Positions 8,651-17,176 of a DNA stretch of 61,826 bases are shown here, one piece after another. Below the pieces are notes generated by a model. That model saw only the letters and a list, made by a program, of their open reading frames with translations, ran no database searches and was not told where the DNA came from. Source of the stretch: Bradyrhizobium sp. AUGA SZCCT0176 (GTDB taxonomy: Bacteria > Pseudomonadota > Alphaproteobacteria > Rhizobiales > Xanthobacteraceae); NCBI RefSeq assembly GCF_018130145.1, contig NZ_JAFCMB010000030.1, positions 1 to 61,826 on the forward strand. Reading direction: 5' to 3'. Position 1 is the stretch's first letter. The number at the start of each line of letters is the position of its first letter. Position numbers and translations under genes: made by a program.

Positions 8651-10018
8651 TCACACCATCATCATGACGGGGTTTTCGATCAGCATCTTGAAGGCGCCGA
8701 TCAGTTCGGCGCCGAGCGCGCCGTCGACGGCGCGGTGATCGCAGGACAGCGTCACGCTCATGATGTGGGCGGCTTCGATCTTGCCGGCCCGCACCACCGC
8801 GCGCTCCTCGCTGGTGCCGACCGCGAGGATGGTCGCGTGCGGCGGGTTGATCACGGCGGTGAAATCCTTGATGCCGAACATGCCGAGGTTGGAGACGGCC
8901 GTGGTGCCGCCCTGGTATTCGTCGGGCTTCAGCTTGCGCGAGCGGGCGCGCGCGGCGAAATCCTTCATCTCGGCCGAGATGGTCGAGAGCGATTTGGTTT
9001 CGGCCTTGCGGATGATCGGCGTGATCAGGCCGCCCGGCATCGCCACGGCAACGCCGATGTCGGAATGCTTGTGCTTGAGCATGCCGCTTTCGGTCCAGCT
9101 GACGTTGCAATTCGGAATCCGCTGCAGCGCGATCGCCATCGCCTTGATGACGAAGTCGTTGACCGAGAGCTTGTAGAGCGGCTTCTTCTCTTTGTCCTTG
9201 GGCGCCGCGGCATTGATCTCCTCGCGCGCGGCGAGCAGTTTTCCGATGTCGCAGTCCATCGTCAGGTAGAAATGCGGCACGGTCTGCACCGACGCCGTCA
9301 GGCGCTGCGCGATGGTGCGGCGCATGCCGTCATGCGGCACGACTTCGTAGGAGCCCTCCTCGAACAGCGCAAGGATCTGCTTGTCCGACATCGACGGCGC
9401 GACCGAGGGTCCGACGGCGGGAGCCGCGGCCGGCGCCTTGAGGCCCTTGCCGGACTTGGCGTCCGCGACGTCGCGCGCCACGATGCGGCCATGCGGGCCC
9501 GAACCGTTGATGCGCCCGAGTTCGATGCCGGCTTCCTTGGCCAGACGGCGCGCGAGAGGTGAGGAGAACACGCGGGCGTGGCCGTTGGCTTGAGGAGTTG
9601 CGGCTTGCGGGGCGGAAGCCGCCGCCGGCGCGGCAGCCTGCGTCGGTCCGGTTGCTGCGGGCTTTGGCGCGGGCGCGGCGGCAGGCGCCGCTGCGGCTGC
9701 GGCAGGTGCCGCAGCGGGTGCAGGTGCAGCTTTTGCAGCCGGCGCAGGCGCAGCTCCGGCCGCCTTCACGTCCTCGCCATCGCCGGCCAGGACCGCGATG
9801 ACATCGTTGACCGGAACGTCCTGCGTGCCTTCAGGCACCAGGATTTTGGCGATCGTGCCCTCATCGACGGCTTCGACTTCCATCGTCGCCTTGTCGGTCT
9901 CGATCTCAGCGATCACGTCGCCGGACTTGACCTTGTCGCCCTCTTTCTTGAGCCACTTGGCAAGGTTGCCCTTTTCCATCGTCGGCGACAGCGCGGGCAT
10001 CAAAATGTTGATCGGCAT
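8651..10018 (-). CDS. pdhC: Pyruvate dehydrogenase E2, dihydrolipoyllysine acetyltransferase
   Basis: A 455-residue core subunit that transfers acetyl groups from lipoamide to CoA. The lipoyl domain spans 1-78 with lipoyl lysine K43 in ETDKATME. An Ala/Pro-rich flexible linker follows (about 85-140), then the E1/E3-binding domain (FSSPLARRLAKEAG...GRIVARDV, about 145-183), then the catalytic domain ending in DHRAVDG with H428 and D432. A single lipoyl domain is present. Its ATG lies 2 bases after the stop of the DUF5076 gene, so translation is probably coupled. Confidence 0.96.
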   Translation of the reverse strand: MPINILMPALSPTMEKGNLAKWLKKEGDKVKSGDVIAEIETDKATMEVEAVDEGTIAKILVPEGTQDVPVNDVIAVLAGDGEDVKAAGAAPAPAAKAAPAPAAAPAAAAAAPAAAPAPKPAATGPTQAAAPAAASAPQAATPQANGHARVFSSPLARRLAKEAGIELGRINGSGPHGRIVARDVADAKSGKGLKAPAAAPAVGPSVAPSMSDKQILALFEEGSYEVVPHDGMRRTIAQRLTASVQTVPHFYLTMDCDIGKLLAAREEINAAAPKDKEKKPLYKLSVNDFVIKAMAIALQRIPNCNVSWTESGMLKHKHSDIGVAVAMPGGLITPIIRKAETKSLSTISAEMKDFAARARSRKLKPDEYQGGTTAVSNLGMFGIKDFTAVINPPHATILAVGTSEERAVVRAGKIEAAHIMSVTLSCDHRAVDGALGAELIGAFKMLIENPVMMMV

Positions 10019-10020
10019 TG

Positions 10021-10326
10021 TCAGTGACCCTGTTGCGACCGCAGCGTGGTGTTACCCACGTCAGTCGGCCGATTTATTTCGGCTTCGAACATTTCGACGA
10101 TACGCGCCAGCGCCTCGTCCTCGGTGTGGCCGCTTTCGCGCGCATAGGCCCTCGCCGCATGGCGCGCGATATCGACCAGCAGCAGGCCCCACATATCCGG
10201 CTCCTCGAACGCCCGCTGGAACGCGATCGAGAGCCCGCCATCGACCACGAAGGCGCGCAGCACCTCGATCGCGTCGTCGCGACCGATGACGTCGGGCGGT
10301 AAGGGTTGCTCCTTGGGACCGGCCAT
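10021..10326 (-). CDS. DUF5076 family protein inside the pdh operon
   Basis: A 101-residue soluble protein, mostly helical, rich in Asp/Glu and Arg (DVIGRDDAIEVLRAFVVDGG, DIARHAARAYARESG). I recognise it as the DUF5076 type; no biochemical role is known to me. It sits tightly between pdhB (6-base gap) and pdhC (2-base gap), so it must be made with the complex. A role in assembly or control of pyruvate dehydrogenase is inference from position only. Confidence 0.75.
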   Translation of the reverse strand: MAGPKEQPLPPDVIGRDDAIEVLRAFVVDGGLSIAFQRAFEEPDMWGLLLVDIARHAARAYARESGHTEDEALARIVEMFEAEINRPTDVGNTTLRSQQGH

Positions 10327-10332
10327 CGGAGT

Positions 10333-11736
10333 TTACCGGTATGAAACGGCTTTGGCGGCGGCGACCACCTCGGCGACATTGGGCAATGCGAGCTTTTCCA
10401 AATTCGCCGCATAGGGCATCGGCACGTCCTTGCCCGACACCCGCGCCACCGGCGCATCCAGATAGTCGAAGGCGTGCTCCATGATGCGGGCGGCGATCTC
10501 GGCGCCGACACCGCTCTGCTGCCAGCCCTCCTCCACCGTGACCGCGCGGCCGGTCTTCTTGACCGAGGCGATGATCGTGTCGGTGTCCATCGGGCGCAGT
10601 GTGCGCAGGTCGATCACCTCGGCCTCGATGCCTTCTTTTGCCAACTCGTCGGCGGCCTTCAGCGCGTAGCTCATGCCGTTCGACCAGGAGATCAGCGTGA
10701 CGTGGCCGCCGGAGCGGACGATGCGCGCCTTGCCGATCGGGATCACGTAGTCGTCAAGTTTCGGGACTTCGCCGGTGTGGCCGTACAGCATCTCGTTTTC
10801 GAGGAAGATCACCGGGTTGGGATCGCGGATCGCGGCTTTCAGCAAGCCCTTGTAGTCAGCGGCCGAGAACGGCGCGACCACTTTCAATCCCGGAATCTGC
10901 GAGTACCAGGCCGAGTAATCCTGGCTGTGCTGGGCGGCGACGCGGGACGCGGCGCCGTTGGGGCCGCGGAACACGATCGAGCAGCCCATCTGGCCGCCGG
11001 ACATGTACAGCGTCTTGGCCGCCGAATTGATGATCTGGTCGATCGCCTGCATCGCGAAATTGAACGTCATGAATTCGACGATCGGCTTCAGGCCGGACAT
11101 CGCGGCCCCGACGCCGACGCCGGCAAATCCATGCTCGGTGATCGGCGTATCGATCACGCGCTTGGCGCCGAATTCCTGCAGCAGGCCCTGGGTCACCTTG
11201 TAGGCGCCCTGATATTCGGCAACCTCCTCGCCCATGATGAACACGTCGGGGTCGCGCCGCATCTCTTCGGCCATGGCGTCGCGCAGCGCTTCGCGGATGG
11301 TCTGGGAAATCATCTCGGTGCCCTCAGGCACTTCCGGATCGGGCTCGGCCACGGCAGCGGGTGCAGCGGTCGCCTTCGGCGCCGAGATCATCGGCTTGCC
11401 TTCGCCGACCGGCGAACGGGACTCTTCGACTTCCTTGGCGACACTGGGCACGGGAGCTGGTGCCGCGGCCTTGCCGAGATCGGCGGCGCTTTCACCATCC
11501 GCCAAAATGGTCGCGATCGGCGTGTTGACCGCGACGTCGTTGGTGCCTTCCGGGATCAATATCCTGCCGAGCGTACCCTCATCGGTCGCCTCGACTTCCA
11601 TCGTCGCCTTGTCGGTTTCGATCTCGGCGATGACATCGCCCGACTTGATCGTCTCGCCTTCCTTCTTCAGCCATTTGGCAAGGTTGCCCTTCTCCATGGT
11701 TGGCGAAAGCGCAGGCATCAATACTTGAATGGGCAT
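10333..11736 (-). CDS. pdhB: Pyruvate dehydrogenase E1 beta, with N-terminal lipoyl domain
   Basis: A 467-residue subunit. Residues 1-78 are a lipoyl domain nearly identical to that of PdhC (K43 in ETDKATME), followed by a Pro/Ala linker and the E1 beta domain from about 140 (TIREALRDAMAEEM, GEEVAEYQGAYKVTQGL, the PITEHGFAG loop). A lipoylated E1 beta is known from alphaproteobacteria such as Sinorhizobium and Zymomonas. I chose the ATG at 11736, with GGGAG upstream, over a GTG at 11754. It pairs with PdhA, encoded 56 bases upstream. Confidence 0.96.
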   Translation of the reverse strand: MPIQVLMPALSPTMEKGNLAKWLKKEGETIKSGDVIAEIETDKATMEVEATDEGTLGRILIPEGTNDVAVNTPIATILADGESAADLGKAAAPAPVPSVAKEVEESRSPVGEGKPMISAPKATAAPAAVAEPDPEVPEGTEMISQTIREALRDAMAEEMRRDPDVFIMGEEVAEYQGAYKVTQGLLQEFGAKRVIDTPITEHGFAGVGVGAAMSGLKPIVEFMTFNFAMQAIDQIINSAAKTLYMSGGQMGCSIVFRGPNGAASRVAAQHSQDYSAWYSQIPGLKVVAPFSAADYKGLLKAAIRDPNPVIFLENEMLYGHTGEVPKLDDYVIPIGKARIVRSGGHVTLISWSNGMSYALKAADELAKEGIEAEVIDLRTLRPMDTDTIIASVKKTGRAVTVEEGWQQSGVGAEIAARIMEHAFDYLDAPVARVSGKDVPMPYAANLEKLALPNVAEVVAAAKAVSYR

Positions 11737-11792
11737 ATCAGCTCCCGGGATCACTCTTTAGTTTTGTTCTGCGCTACTTTGGCGGACGCGTA

Positions 11793-12839
11793 TCAACGAT
11801 AGACGTCGGTCCAGAGCTCGGACGCATCGGGCTCGGGATCGTGCTGGGCGAAATCCGCCGACTCATTGACGATCTCGCGCACTTCGGCGTCGATGGCCTT
11901 CAATTCCTGCTCGGTGACCTTGGCCGCCAGCAAGCGATTGCGCACCTGCTCGATCGGATCCTGGTCGTGGCGGACCTTTTCGACCTCCTCGCGGGTCCGG
12001 TACTTCGCCGGATCCGACATCGAATGGCCGCGGTAGCGATAGGTCTGCATTTCCAGGATGAACGGCCCCTTGCCGGCGCGGCAATGGGCCACCGCCTTGT
12101 CGCCGGCGGCCTTCACCGCACGCACGTCCATGCCATCGACCTGTTCGCCGGGGATGTTGAAGGAAATGCCGCGCTTGGAGAAATCGGTCTGGGCGGACGA
12201 GCGCGTCACCGACGTGCCCATGGCGTAGCGGTTGTTCTCGATGATGTAGATCACCGGCAGCTTCCACAGCTCCGCCATGTTGAAGCTCTCATAGACCTGC
12301 CCCTGGTTGGAGGCGCCATCGCCGAAATAAGCGAGGCTGACGAAATCATTGCCGCGGTAGCGGTTGGCGAAAGCCAAACCCGTCCCGAGCGAAACCTGGG
12401 CGCCGACGATGCCGTGGCCGCCGTAGAAATTCTGCTCCTTGCTGAACATGTGCATGGAGCCGCCCTTGCCCTTGGAATAGCCACCCTGGCGTCCGGTCAA
12501 TTCGGCCATCACGCCCTTGGCTTCCATCCCGCAGGCCAGCATATGCCCGTGGTCGCGGTATCCGGTTATGACCTGATCGCCCTTTTTCAGGGCCATCTGC
12601 ATGCCGACCACGATGGCTTCCTGGCCGATATAGAGATGGCAGAAACCGCCGATCGCGCCCATGCCGTAGAGCTGGCCGGCCTTTTCCTCGAAACGGCGGA
12701 TCAGCAGCATATCCCGAAGGGCTGCCAGTTCCTGCGCCTTGGTGAATTCCGGTGGGGCGCCGAAGCCCTTCTGTTGACCCTTCTCTTTCCCATTTTCCTG
12801 CCCTGCTTCCTTGGTGACGGTTTTTTTGGGTACGGCCAT
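11793..12839 (-). CDS. pdhA: Pyruvate dehydrogenase E1 alpha
   Basis: A 348-residue thiamine-diphosphate subunit that decarboxylates pyruvate. The cofactor motif GDGASNQG...ENN (GDG-Nx-N) is complete, and the phosphorylation-loop-like stretch YRGHSMSDP and the conserved HGH/GHGIVGAQ loops are present. A Lys/Gln/Gly-rich N-terminal tail (about 30 residues) precedes the domain. It is the first gene of the complex; the 216 bp upstream to the FtsB-like gene probably holds the operon promoter, but no clear sigma-70 boxes stand out. Confidence 0.96.
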   Translation of the reverse strand: MAVPKKTVTKEAGQENGKEKGQQKGFGAPPEFTKAQELAALRDMLLIRRFEEKAGQLYGMGAIGGFCHLYIGQEAIVVGMQMALKKGDQVITGYRDHGHMLACGMEAKGVMAELTGRQGGYSKGKGGSMHMFSKEQNFYGGHGIVGAQVSLGTGLAFANRYRGNDFVSLAYFGDGASNQGQVYESFNMAELWKLPVIYIIENNRYAMGTSVTRSSAQTDFSKRGISFNIPGEQVDGMDVRAVKAAGDKAVAHCRAGKGPFILEMQTYRYRGHSMSDPAKYRTREEVEKVRHDQDPIEQVRNRLLAAKVTEQELKAIDAEVREIVNESADFAQHDPEPDASELWTDVYR

Positions 12840-13055
12840 GGCAATTCCGGATGAGAGAGAAGATCAGCCTCTCTAACCCAACTCAAACCGCCGTGAAAGG
12901 ATTGCGTGCGCTGGAGAAAATATTGCTATGCCGCAGTGCAACGCGGCGCGACATTTTTGTAATCGATATCGCGAGATTTTGAAATTTGCGGAATCCGGTC
13001 GGCCGTCATCCCGGCGTAACAGTCGGGGTGCGCGAGCGGACAAGCAGCCTGAAAG

Positions 13056-13373
13056 TCAGTTCGGCTTGAGGACCTTGATCAGGTCGCGAGGGTTGGCGTA
13101 GTCGAGCTGGAAGCGTGCGCGCTCGTCCAGCATGTCGGGGTCGACCCGGTCTGAGCGGAGCAGCGAAACGCGCCGCTCGCCCTGGGCCCGTTCCCGCTTC
13201 AGCCGCGCCAGTTCGGACGTCAGCGCGATGATCTCCTGATCGAGCTCTTGCCGCGCGTTCAGCCCGTATTTGCCGGTATAGGCGTTGACGCCGAAATAGC
13301 CGACCATCAGCGCCGCCATTGTGTAGAGGGCGAGCCCGGTCAGTATCGATTTCAGTCGGGTGCGGGAGACCAT
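13056..13373 (-). CDS. FtsB/DivIC-like septum formation initiator
   Basis: A 105-residue bitopic protein with a short cytoplasmic start (MVSRTRLKS), one membrane segment at about 10-30, and a periplasmic coiled coil (LDQEIIALTSELARLKRERAQGERRVSLLRS). This is the FtsB layout: such proteins join FtsL and FtsQ in the divisome. Its place between enolase and pdhA on the same strand matches the eno-ftsB order known in many proteobacteria, although other genes have entered here. Assignment rests on architecture and context. Confidence 0.8.
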   Translation of the reverse strand: MVSRTRLKSILTGLALYTMAALMVGYFGVNAYTGKYGLNARQELDQEIIALTSELARLKRERAQGERRVSLLRSDRVDPDMLDERARFQLDYANPRDLIKVLKPN

Positions 13374-13441
13374 GACGCAAGATGCGACGGTCAGGTTAAT
13401 GGAATCCTAAGATGGCGAACACGGGGCACAAATCATGCCCC

Positions 13442-13551
13442 CGTCATTGCCTGCGACAAACGCGCAGCGTTTGCGCAAGGGAGCGACAGCGACGAAGCAA
13501 TCCATTCTTCCTTTTTGGGGCTATGGATTGCTTCGCTTCGCTCGCAATGAC
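13442..13551. repeat. Palindromic dispersed repeat, family B, second copy
   Basis: It shares with 8566-8647 the outer CGTCATTGC and CTCGCAATGACG arms and the inner GAAGCAATCCAT / ATGGATTGCTTC arms, but carries a longer middle with ACAAACGCGCAGCGTTTG, itself a small palindrome. It lies upstream of the FtsB-like gene and downstream of the FMN reductase gene. Confidence 0.85.
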
Positions 13552-13565
13552 GCTGAGGGTACCGC

Positions 13566-14117
13566 TTAGCGGTTCTGCTTTTCGATAAAGGCCGCGAATG
13601 CATCGATATACTGCTGCAGCGTCTTCTGCAGCGTTTCCTTGGTGAGGGCGCCCTTGTCGTCGAAGGCGTCGCCGACGCCATTCAGGTAGATCTCGGGCTG
13701 GCCCAGAATCGGACCGGTGATGCCCGGCAGGATGTTCTGCAGATGCTTGGCCGCGCTGACGCCGCCGAGCGCGCCCGGGGAGTTGCTGACAATGCCGACG
13801 GGCTTGCCGATGAACGAGCTCTTGCCATAGGGGCGCGAGCCGACGTCGATGGCGTTCTTCAGGACGCCGGGGATAGAACGGTTATATTCCGGCGTCACGA
13901 ACAGCACGCCGTTCGACTTCTGCAGTTTTTCGCGGAACGCGAGCCAATCGGCCGGCGGGGCGGCTTCCAGATCCTGGTTGAAGAAGGAAATCCCCTCCAG
14001 CGTCGTGACGTCGAGCTTCAGCGAGGCTGGCGCGAGCTTGGCCAGGGCATTGGCGATCTTGAGAGAAAAGCTCTCCTTGCGGAGCGAGCCGACGATGGTG
14101 ACGATGCTGTGAGCCAT
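13566..14117 (-). CDS. NADPH-dependent FMN reductase family protein
   Basis: A 183-residue flavodoxin-fold protein. Signatures are the phosphate loop GSLRKESFS near residue 11, the TPEYNRSIPGVLKNAID stretch that covers the flavin ring, and SNSPGALGG. Family members reduce FMN, quinones, azo dyes or chromate with NAD(P)H. It is a single gene, with a palindromic repeat downstream and a terminator-like hairpin upstream. The substrate is not predictable. Confidence 0.9.
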   Translation of the reverse strand: MAHSIVTIVGSLRKESFSLKIANALAKLAPASLKLDVTTLEGISFFNQDLEAAPPADWLAFREKLQKSNGVLFVTPEYNRSIPGVLKNAIDVGSRPYGKSSFIGKPVGIVSNSPGALGGVSAAKHLQNILPGITGPILGQPEIYLNGVGDAFDDKGALTKETLQKTLQQYIDAFAAFIEKQNR

Positions 14118-14237
14118 TGGAATTCCCTTTTGAAGCTGAAGCGCCGGCGCTCACTTACGCCACATCGACACAAGGATGCAAGTGCATGAAATGCGCAATT
14201 TCGGAAACGCATCGTTCGCGTAATTGGGGCTAAGCAA

Positions 14238-14265
14238 AACAGGCCGCCCATACGGACGGCCTGTT
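14238..14265 (-). terminator. Hairpin terminator after the MDR oxidoreductase gene
   Basis: Nine-base arms AACAGGCCG and CGGCCTGTT flank a 10-base loop. On the minus strand the hairpin is followed by TTGCTT, a short U-rich run. It lies 41 bases downstream of the stop of the gene ending at 14307, so a factor-independent terminator fits well. Confidence 0.6.
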
Positions 14266-14306
14266 TGTCTCTTTGCTGGCGGGAGCCTTATCAGCCCTTG
14301 TTCGGA

Positions 14307-15443
14307 TCAGCCCTTGCTCGGATTGATCAGGAACTTCTCGCCGGTGGCGCGCTTGTTGTAGACGTCGATGTTGGCAAGATCGAGCGTCTCCTGCAACGAC
14401 ACCACCTTGGTGTAGTGGCTCGCAAACGTGGTCTTGAGTTCGGAGGCTACGCGCTGGCGCAATTTGCCGATGTCGGCCGGGCCAATCTTTTGCAGGAACG
14501 GCGTGAGCAGCCAGCCGCCGACCGCCCAGGTCAAGCCGAACGCGCGGCTCAACTCAGTCGGAGCGGTGTTGAGGCTGCCGTAGATATAGACCTGCTTAAA
14601 CACATTCGAGCCGTAGCGGCTGTATTCCTTGGCGGTCTTGTTGGCCGCCGCCTCCATGCAAGTGAGGATCTGGCCCGCAAGCTTGCCGCCGCCGATGGCA
14701 TCGAACGCGATCGTGGCGCCGGTTTCCACCAACGCGTTGGTGAGATCGTCCATGAAGCCGTCGGCGGTGGAATCGACGACATATTTGGCGCCGATCTTGT
14801 GCAGGATATCGGCCTGCTCCTTGCTGCGCACGATGTTGACGAGGCCGATGCCGTCCTTGATGCAGATCTTGTTGAGCATCTGGCCGAGATTCGATGCGGC
14901 TGCCGTATGCACCAGCGCCTTGTGATTTTCGCGCCGCATGGTCTCGGTCATGCCGAGCGCGGTCAGCGGATTGACGAACCAGGACGCGCCGTCGGCAGCG
15001 GTGGTGCCGGCGGGCAGCTCCATCACGTCCCTCACCTTCATGGTGCGGAATTGCGAATACATCGCGCCGCCGATGATCGAGACCGTCTTGCCCATCAGCG
15101 CCTTGGCGGCATCCGATGATCCGCTCCGGATCACGGTGCCCGCGCCCTCGTTGCCGACCGGAAGCGACTGATCGAGCCGCGCCCCCATCATCCGCATCAC
15201 GGCTTCCGGCATCTTCGCGGTGACAACGGGCTGGTCCTTGGTGCCCGAGACCTTGGCCGTCGACATGTCGGCGGGGCCGATCAGAAGCCCGAGGTCGGAC
15301 GGATTGATCGGCGAGGCCTCGACGCGAACCACGACTTCATCGTCGGCCGGTTCTGGAGTCGGGACGCTGGCCAGCGATAGCTCGAGTTCGCCGCTCTTCT
15401 TCAATAGCGAACGCAGTTGCAGCCCGGTCTTGCCGTCACTCAT
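14307..15443 (-). CDS. Zinc-less MDR-family oxidoreductase (quinone-reductase-like)
   Basis: A 378-residue medium-chain dehydrogenase/reductase with a GroES-like N-terminal half (VVVRVEASPINPSDLGLL, LPVGNEGAGTVI) and a Rossmann half around HTAAASNLGQMLNKI. The structural zinc cysteine cluster is absent, as in the quinone oxidoreductase branch. It should reduce an enone, quinone or acyl substrate with NADPH. It stands alone between the peptidase gene (divergent) and a terminator. Confidence 0.85.
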   Translation of the reverse strand: MSDGKTGLQLRSLLKKSGELELSLASVPTPEPADDEVVVRVEASPINPSDLGLLIGPADMSTAKVSGTKDQPVVTAKMPEAVMRMMGARLDQSLPVGNEGAGTVIRSGSSDAAKALMGKTVSIIGGAMYSQFRTMKVRDVMELPAGTTAADGASWFVNPLTALGMTETMRRENHKALVHTAAASNLGQMLNKICIKDGIGLVNIVRSKEQADILHKIGAKYVVDSTADGFMDDLTNALVETGATIAFDAIGGGKLAGQILTCMEAAANKTAKEYSRYGSNVFKQVYIYGSLNTAPTELSRAFGLTWAVGGWLLTPFLQKIGPADIGKLRQRVASELKTTFASHYTKVVSLQETLDLANIDVYNKRATGEKFLINPSKG

Positions 15444-15734
15444 GCTTACTTCCTCCCTGCCGGCGGTTCAGCAACCTGTTGCCGATCCGCGCTTTGTGTC
15501 AGCGATATGGTCGCGGCCAGCGGTGATGTCCACCGGTATCAGCAATTTCAATCAAATTGCGCGGCGAAGGTAGACCCGAACCAGGGTCGGCCGGCGCGTT
15601 GCACTCCGGCAACAGTTCCCGGAAACCGTGCTTCAACAGCCGTTTCCGCCCTTGCACGCCCACATTGTGAGCCGAAACATTAGCGGTGTCGCGTGCTTAG
15701 CTGTGAACTGACTCGAGCCTTGGAGGCTGGAATC

Positions 15735-17174
15735 ATGAACCCGCGTCGGCTTGCCACCGAAATGTGGCCCACGCTCGTTTTCACGGGCGGACTTGTGGTG
15801 TGGTTTGCCGTCGTCGGTTTGACCGGCACCGAGAAGGTCAACGCGGTGCGCGTTGTGGACCGCCTCGCGCCATCTCTTGCCGCCAACGCCGCCCTGGTGG
15901 CCGCACCGCGGGCATCCGCGATGGGCCATCCAGCCGTTACGACAGGCAATCCGATCATCAAGAGTGCTGACGTGGCAAAGGCCGCCGAACTTCTGGCGGA
16001 GGTGGCGATCGACGCCCCAGTTGCCCCGGAGAAGAAGCAAACCATCGTCGTAGCGGCGCTGGGCGATCCCGCGGAAATTCTGTCGCCGATAGCCCCAACC
16101 GTCCAGGGGTCAACCGCAAGCACAGCTAATCCGGAAGTGGCCGTCGCCGCCACAGCCGCCCCGGACAAGCAGCAAACCATCGTCGTAGCCGCGCTGAGCG
16201 ATCCGGCGGAAATTCTGCCGCCGGTAGTCCCGACCGTCCAGGGGCCAACCGCAAGCACGGCCAACCCGGAAGTGGCCGTCGCAGCCACAGCCGCCCCGGA
16301 CAAGCAGCAAACCATCGTCGTGGCCGCGCTGAGCGATCCGGCGGAAATTCTGTCGCTGGAAATCCCGACCATCCCGGCGCCAACCGCAGGCACGGCCGCC
16401 GCCGCAACAACGCCCGGCCGCGTCGAGCTTGTCGGCGAATGCCAGGTGGCAGAGGCCTGCATCGACCAATTTCTGTGGGCGCTTTACCAGCGGACGCCCA
16501 AGGAGGACACCACCAAGGAGCGTGAGCTCAGGAAAGTGACGATCAAGAGGAAGGGCAAACTGGTGACTGTCACCAGAAGCTTTACCAAGCTCGTCGACAA
16601 CGATTTCACCTGGAAGGATCCCAAGGCGGCGGAACGAGTCGGCATGCCGATGATGGACTACGTGATCGGCGGCATGGATCGCAGCTTCAAGACGAAGCTG
16701 TTTCATACGCTTTACGCCGCCGAGGCCGCCGGACTGAAACCCGGTATCACCAGCGCCTTCCGCGACGACTACCGTCAATCGATCGCAAGCGGCCTGAAGG
16801 CGGCAGCCAACCGGTCGTTTCACGGCGGCAGTCTCCGCGGCGGCTATGGCCGCGGGCTTGCCGCCGATATCGTAAGCGTCAATGGCGTCAATCGCGCGCA
16901 GCGATGGGCGTCAACCGAAACGCTGTGGAAATGGGTCGATGCGAACGGCAAACAGTTCGGGATCGGCCGACCGTATCTCGCCTTCGACCCACCGCATGTC
17001 GGCCCGATCGACGGCCCGGAATATGCGTCCCGCCGCGGCGGAACGAAGGTAGCGGCCGCCAATGTGAAGAAGCGGCAGAAAATCGTTCAAGCCAAGTCCG
17101 GCACAGCGAAGCGCCAGGTCGCCGCGAAACCGCCGAGCAGCAAGCCGGCCAGCCGGCTTGCCGCAGCGCGCTAG
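15735..17174 (+). CDS. M15-like peptidase domain protein with 45-residue repeats
   Basis: A 479-residue envelope protein. One membrane anchor lies at residues 10-30; three near-identical 45-residue units follow (KQQTIVVAALSDPAEIL... PTASTANPEVAVAAT), then a C-terminal domain from about 225. That domain has SAFRDDYRQSIASG, the SFHGGSLRGGYGRGLAADIV stretch and DPPHVGP, which place His, Asp and His like the zinc ligands of the M15 (VanY/DD-carboxypeptidase) fold. Zinc peptidase action on peptidoglycan is inferred. I chose the ATG at 15735 with GGAGG 9 bases upstream. A Lys/Ala-rich tail ends the protein. Confidence 0.75.
   Translation: MNPRRLATEMWPTLVFTGGLVVWFAVVGLTGTEKVNAVRVVDRLAPSLAANAALVAAPRASAMGHPAVTTGNPIIKSADVAKAAELLAEVAIDAPVAPEKKQTIVVAALGDPAEILSPIAPTVQGSTASTANPEVAVAATAAPDKQQTIVVAALSDPAEILPPVVPTVQGPTASTANPEVAVAATAAPDKQQTIVVAALSDPAEILSLEIPTIPAPTAGTAAAATTPGRVELVGECQVAEACIDQFLWALYQRTPKEDTTKERELRKVTIKRKGKLVTVTRSFTKLVDNDFTWKDPKAAERVGMPMMDYVIGGMDRSFKTKLFHTLYAAEAAGLKPGITSAFRDDYRQSIASGLKAAANRSFHGGSLRGGYGRGLAADIVSVNGVNRAQRWASTETLWKWVDANGKQFGIGRPYLAFDPPHVGPIDGPEYASRRGGTKVAAANVKKRQKIVQAKSGTAKRQVAAKPPSSKPASRLAAAR
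16036..16440 (+). repeat. Three tandem 135-bp units within the peptidase gene
   Basis: The string AGCAAACCATCGTCGT begins at 16036, 16171 and 16306, an exact 135-base period (45 codons). The units are almost identical at DNA level, so the expansion is recent or kept uniform by recombination. They encode an Ala/Pro/Thr-rich spacer between the membrane anchor and the catalytic domain. Confidence 0.9.
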
Positions 17175-17176
17175 CT

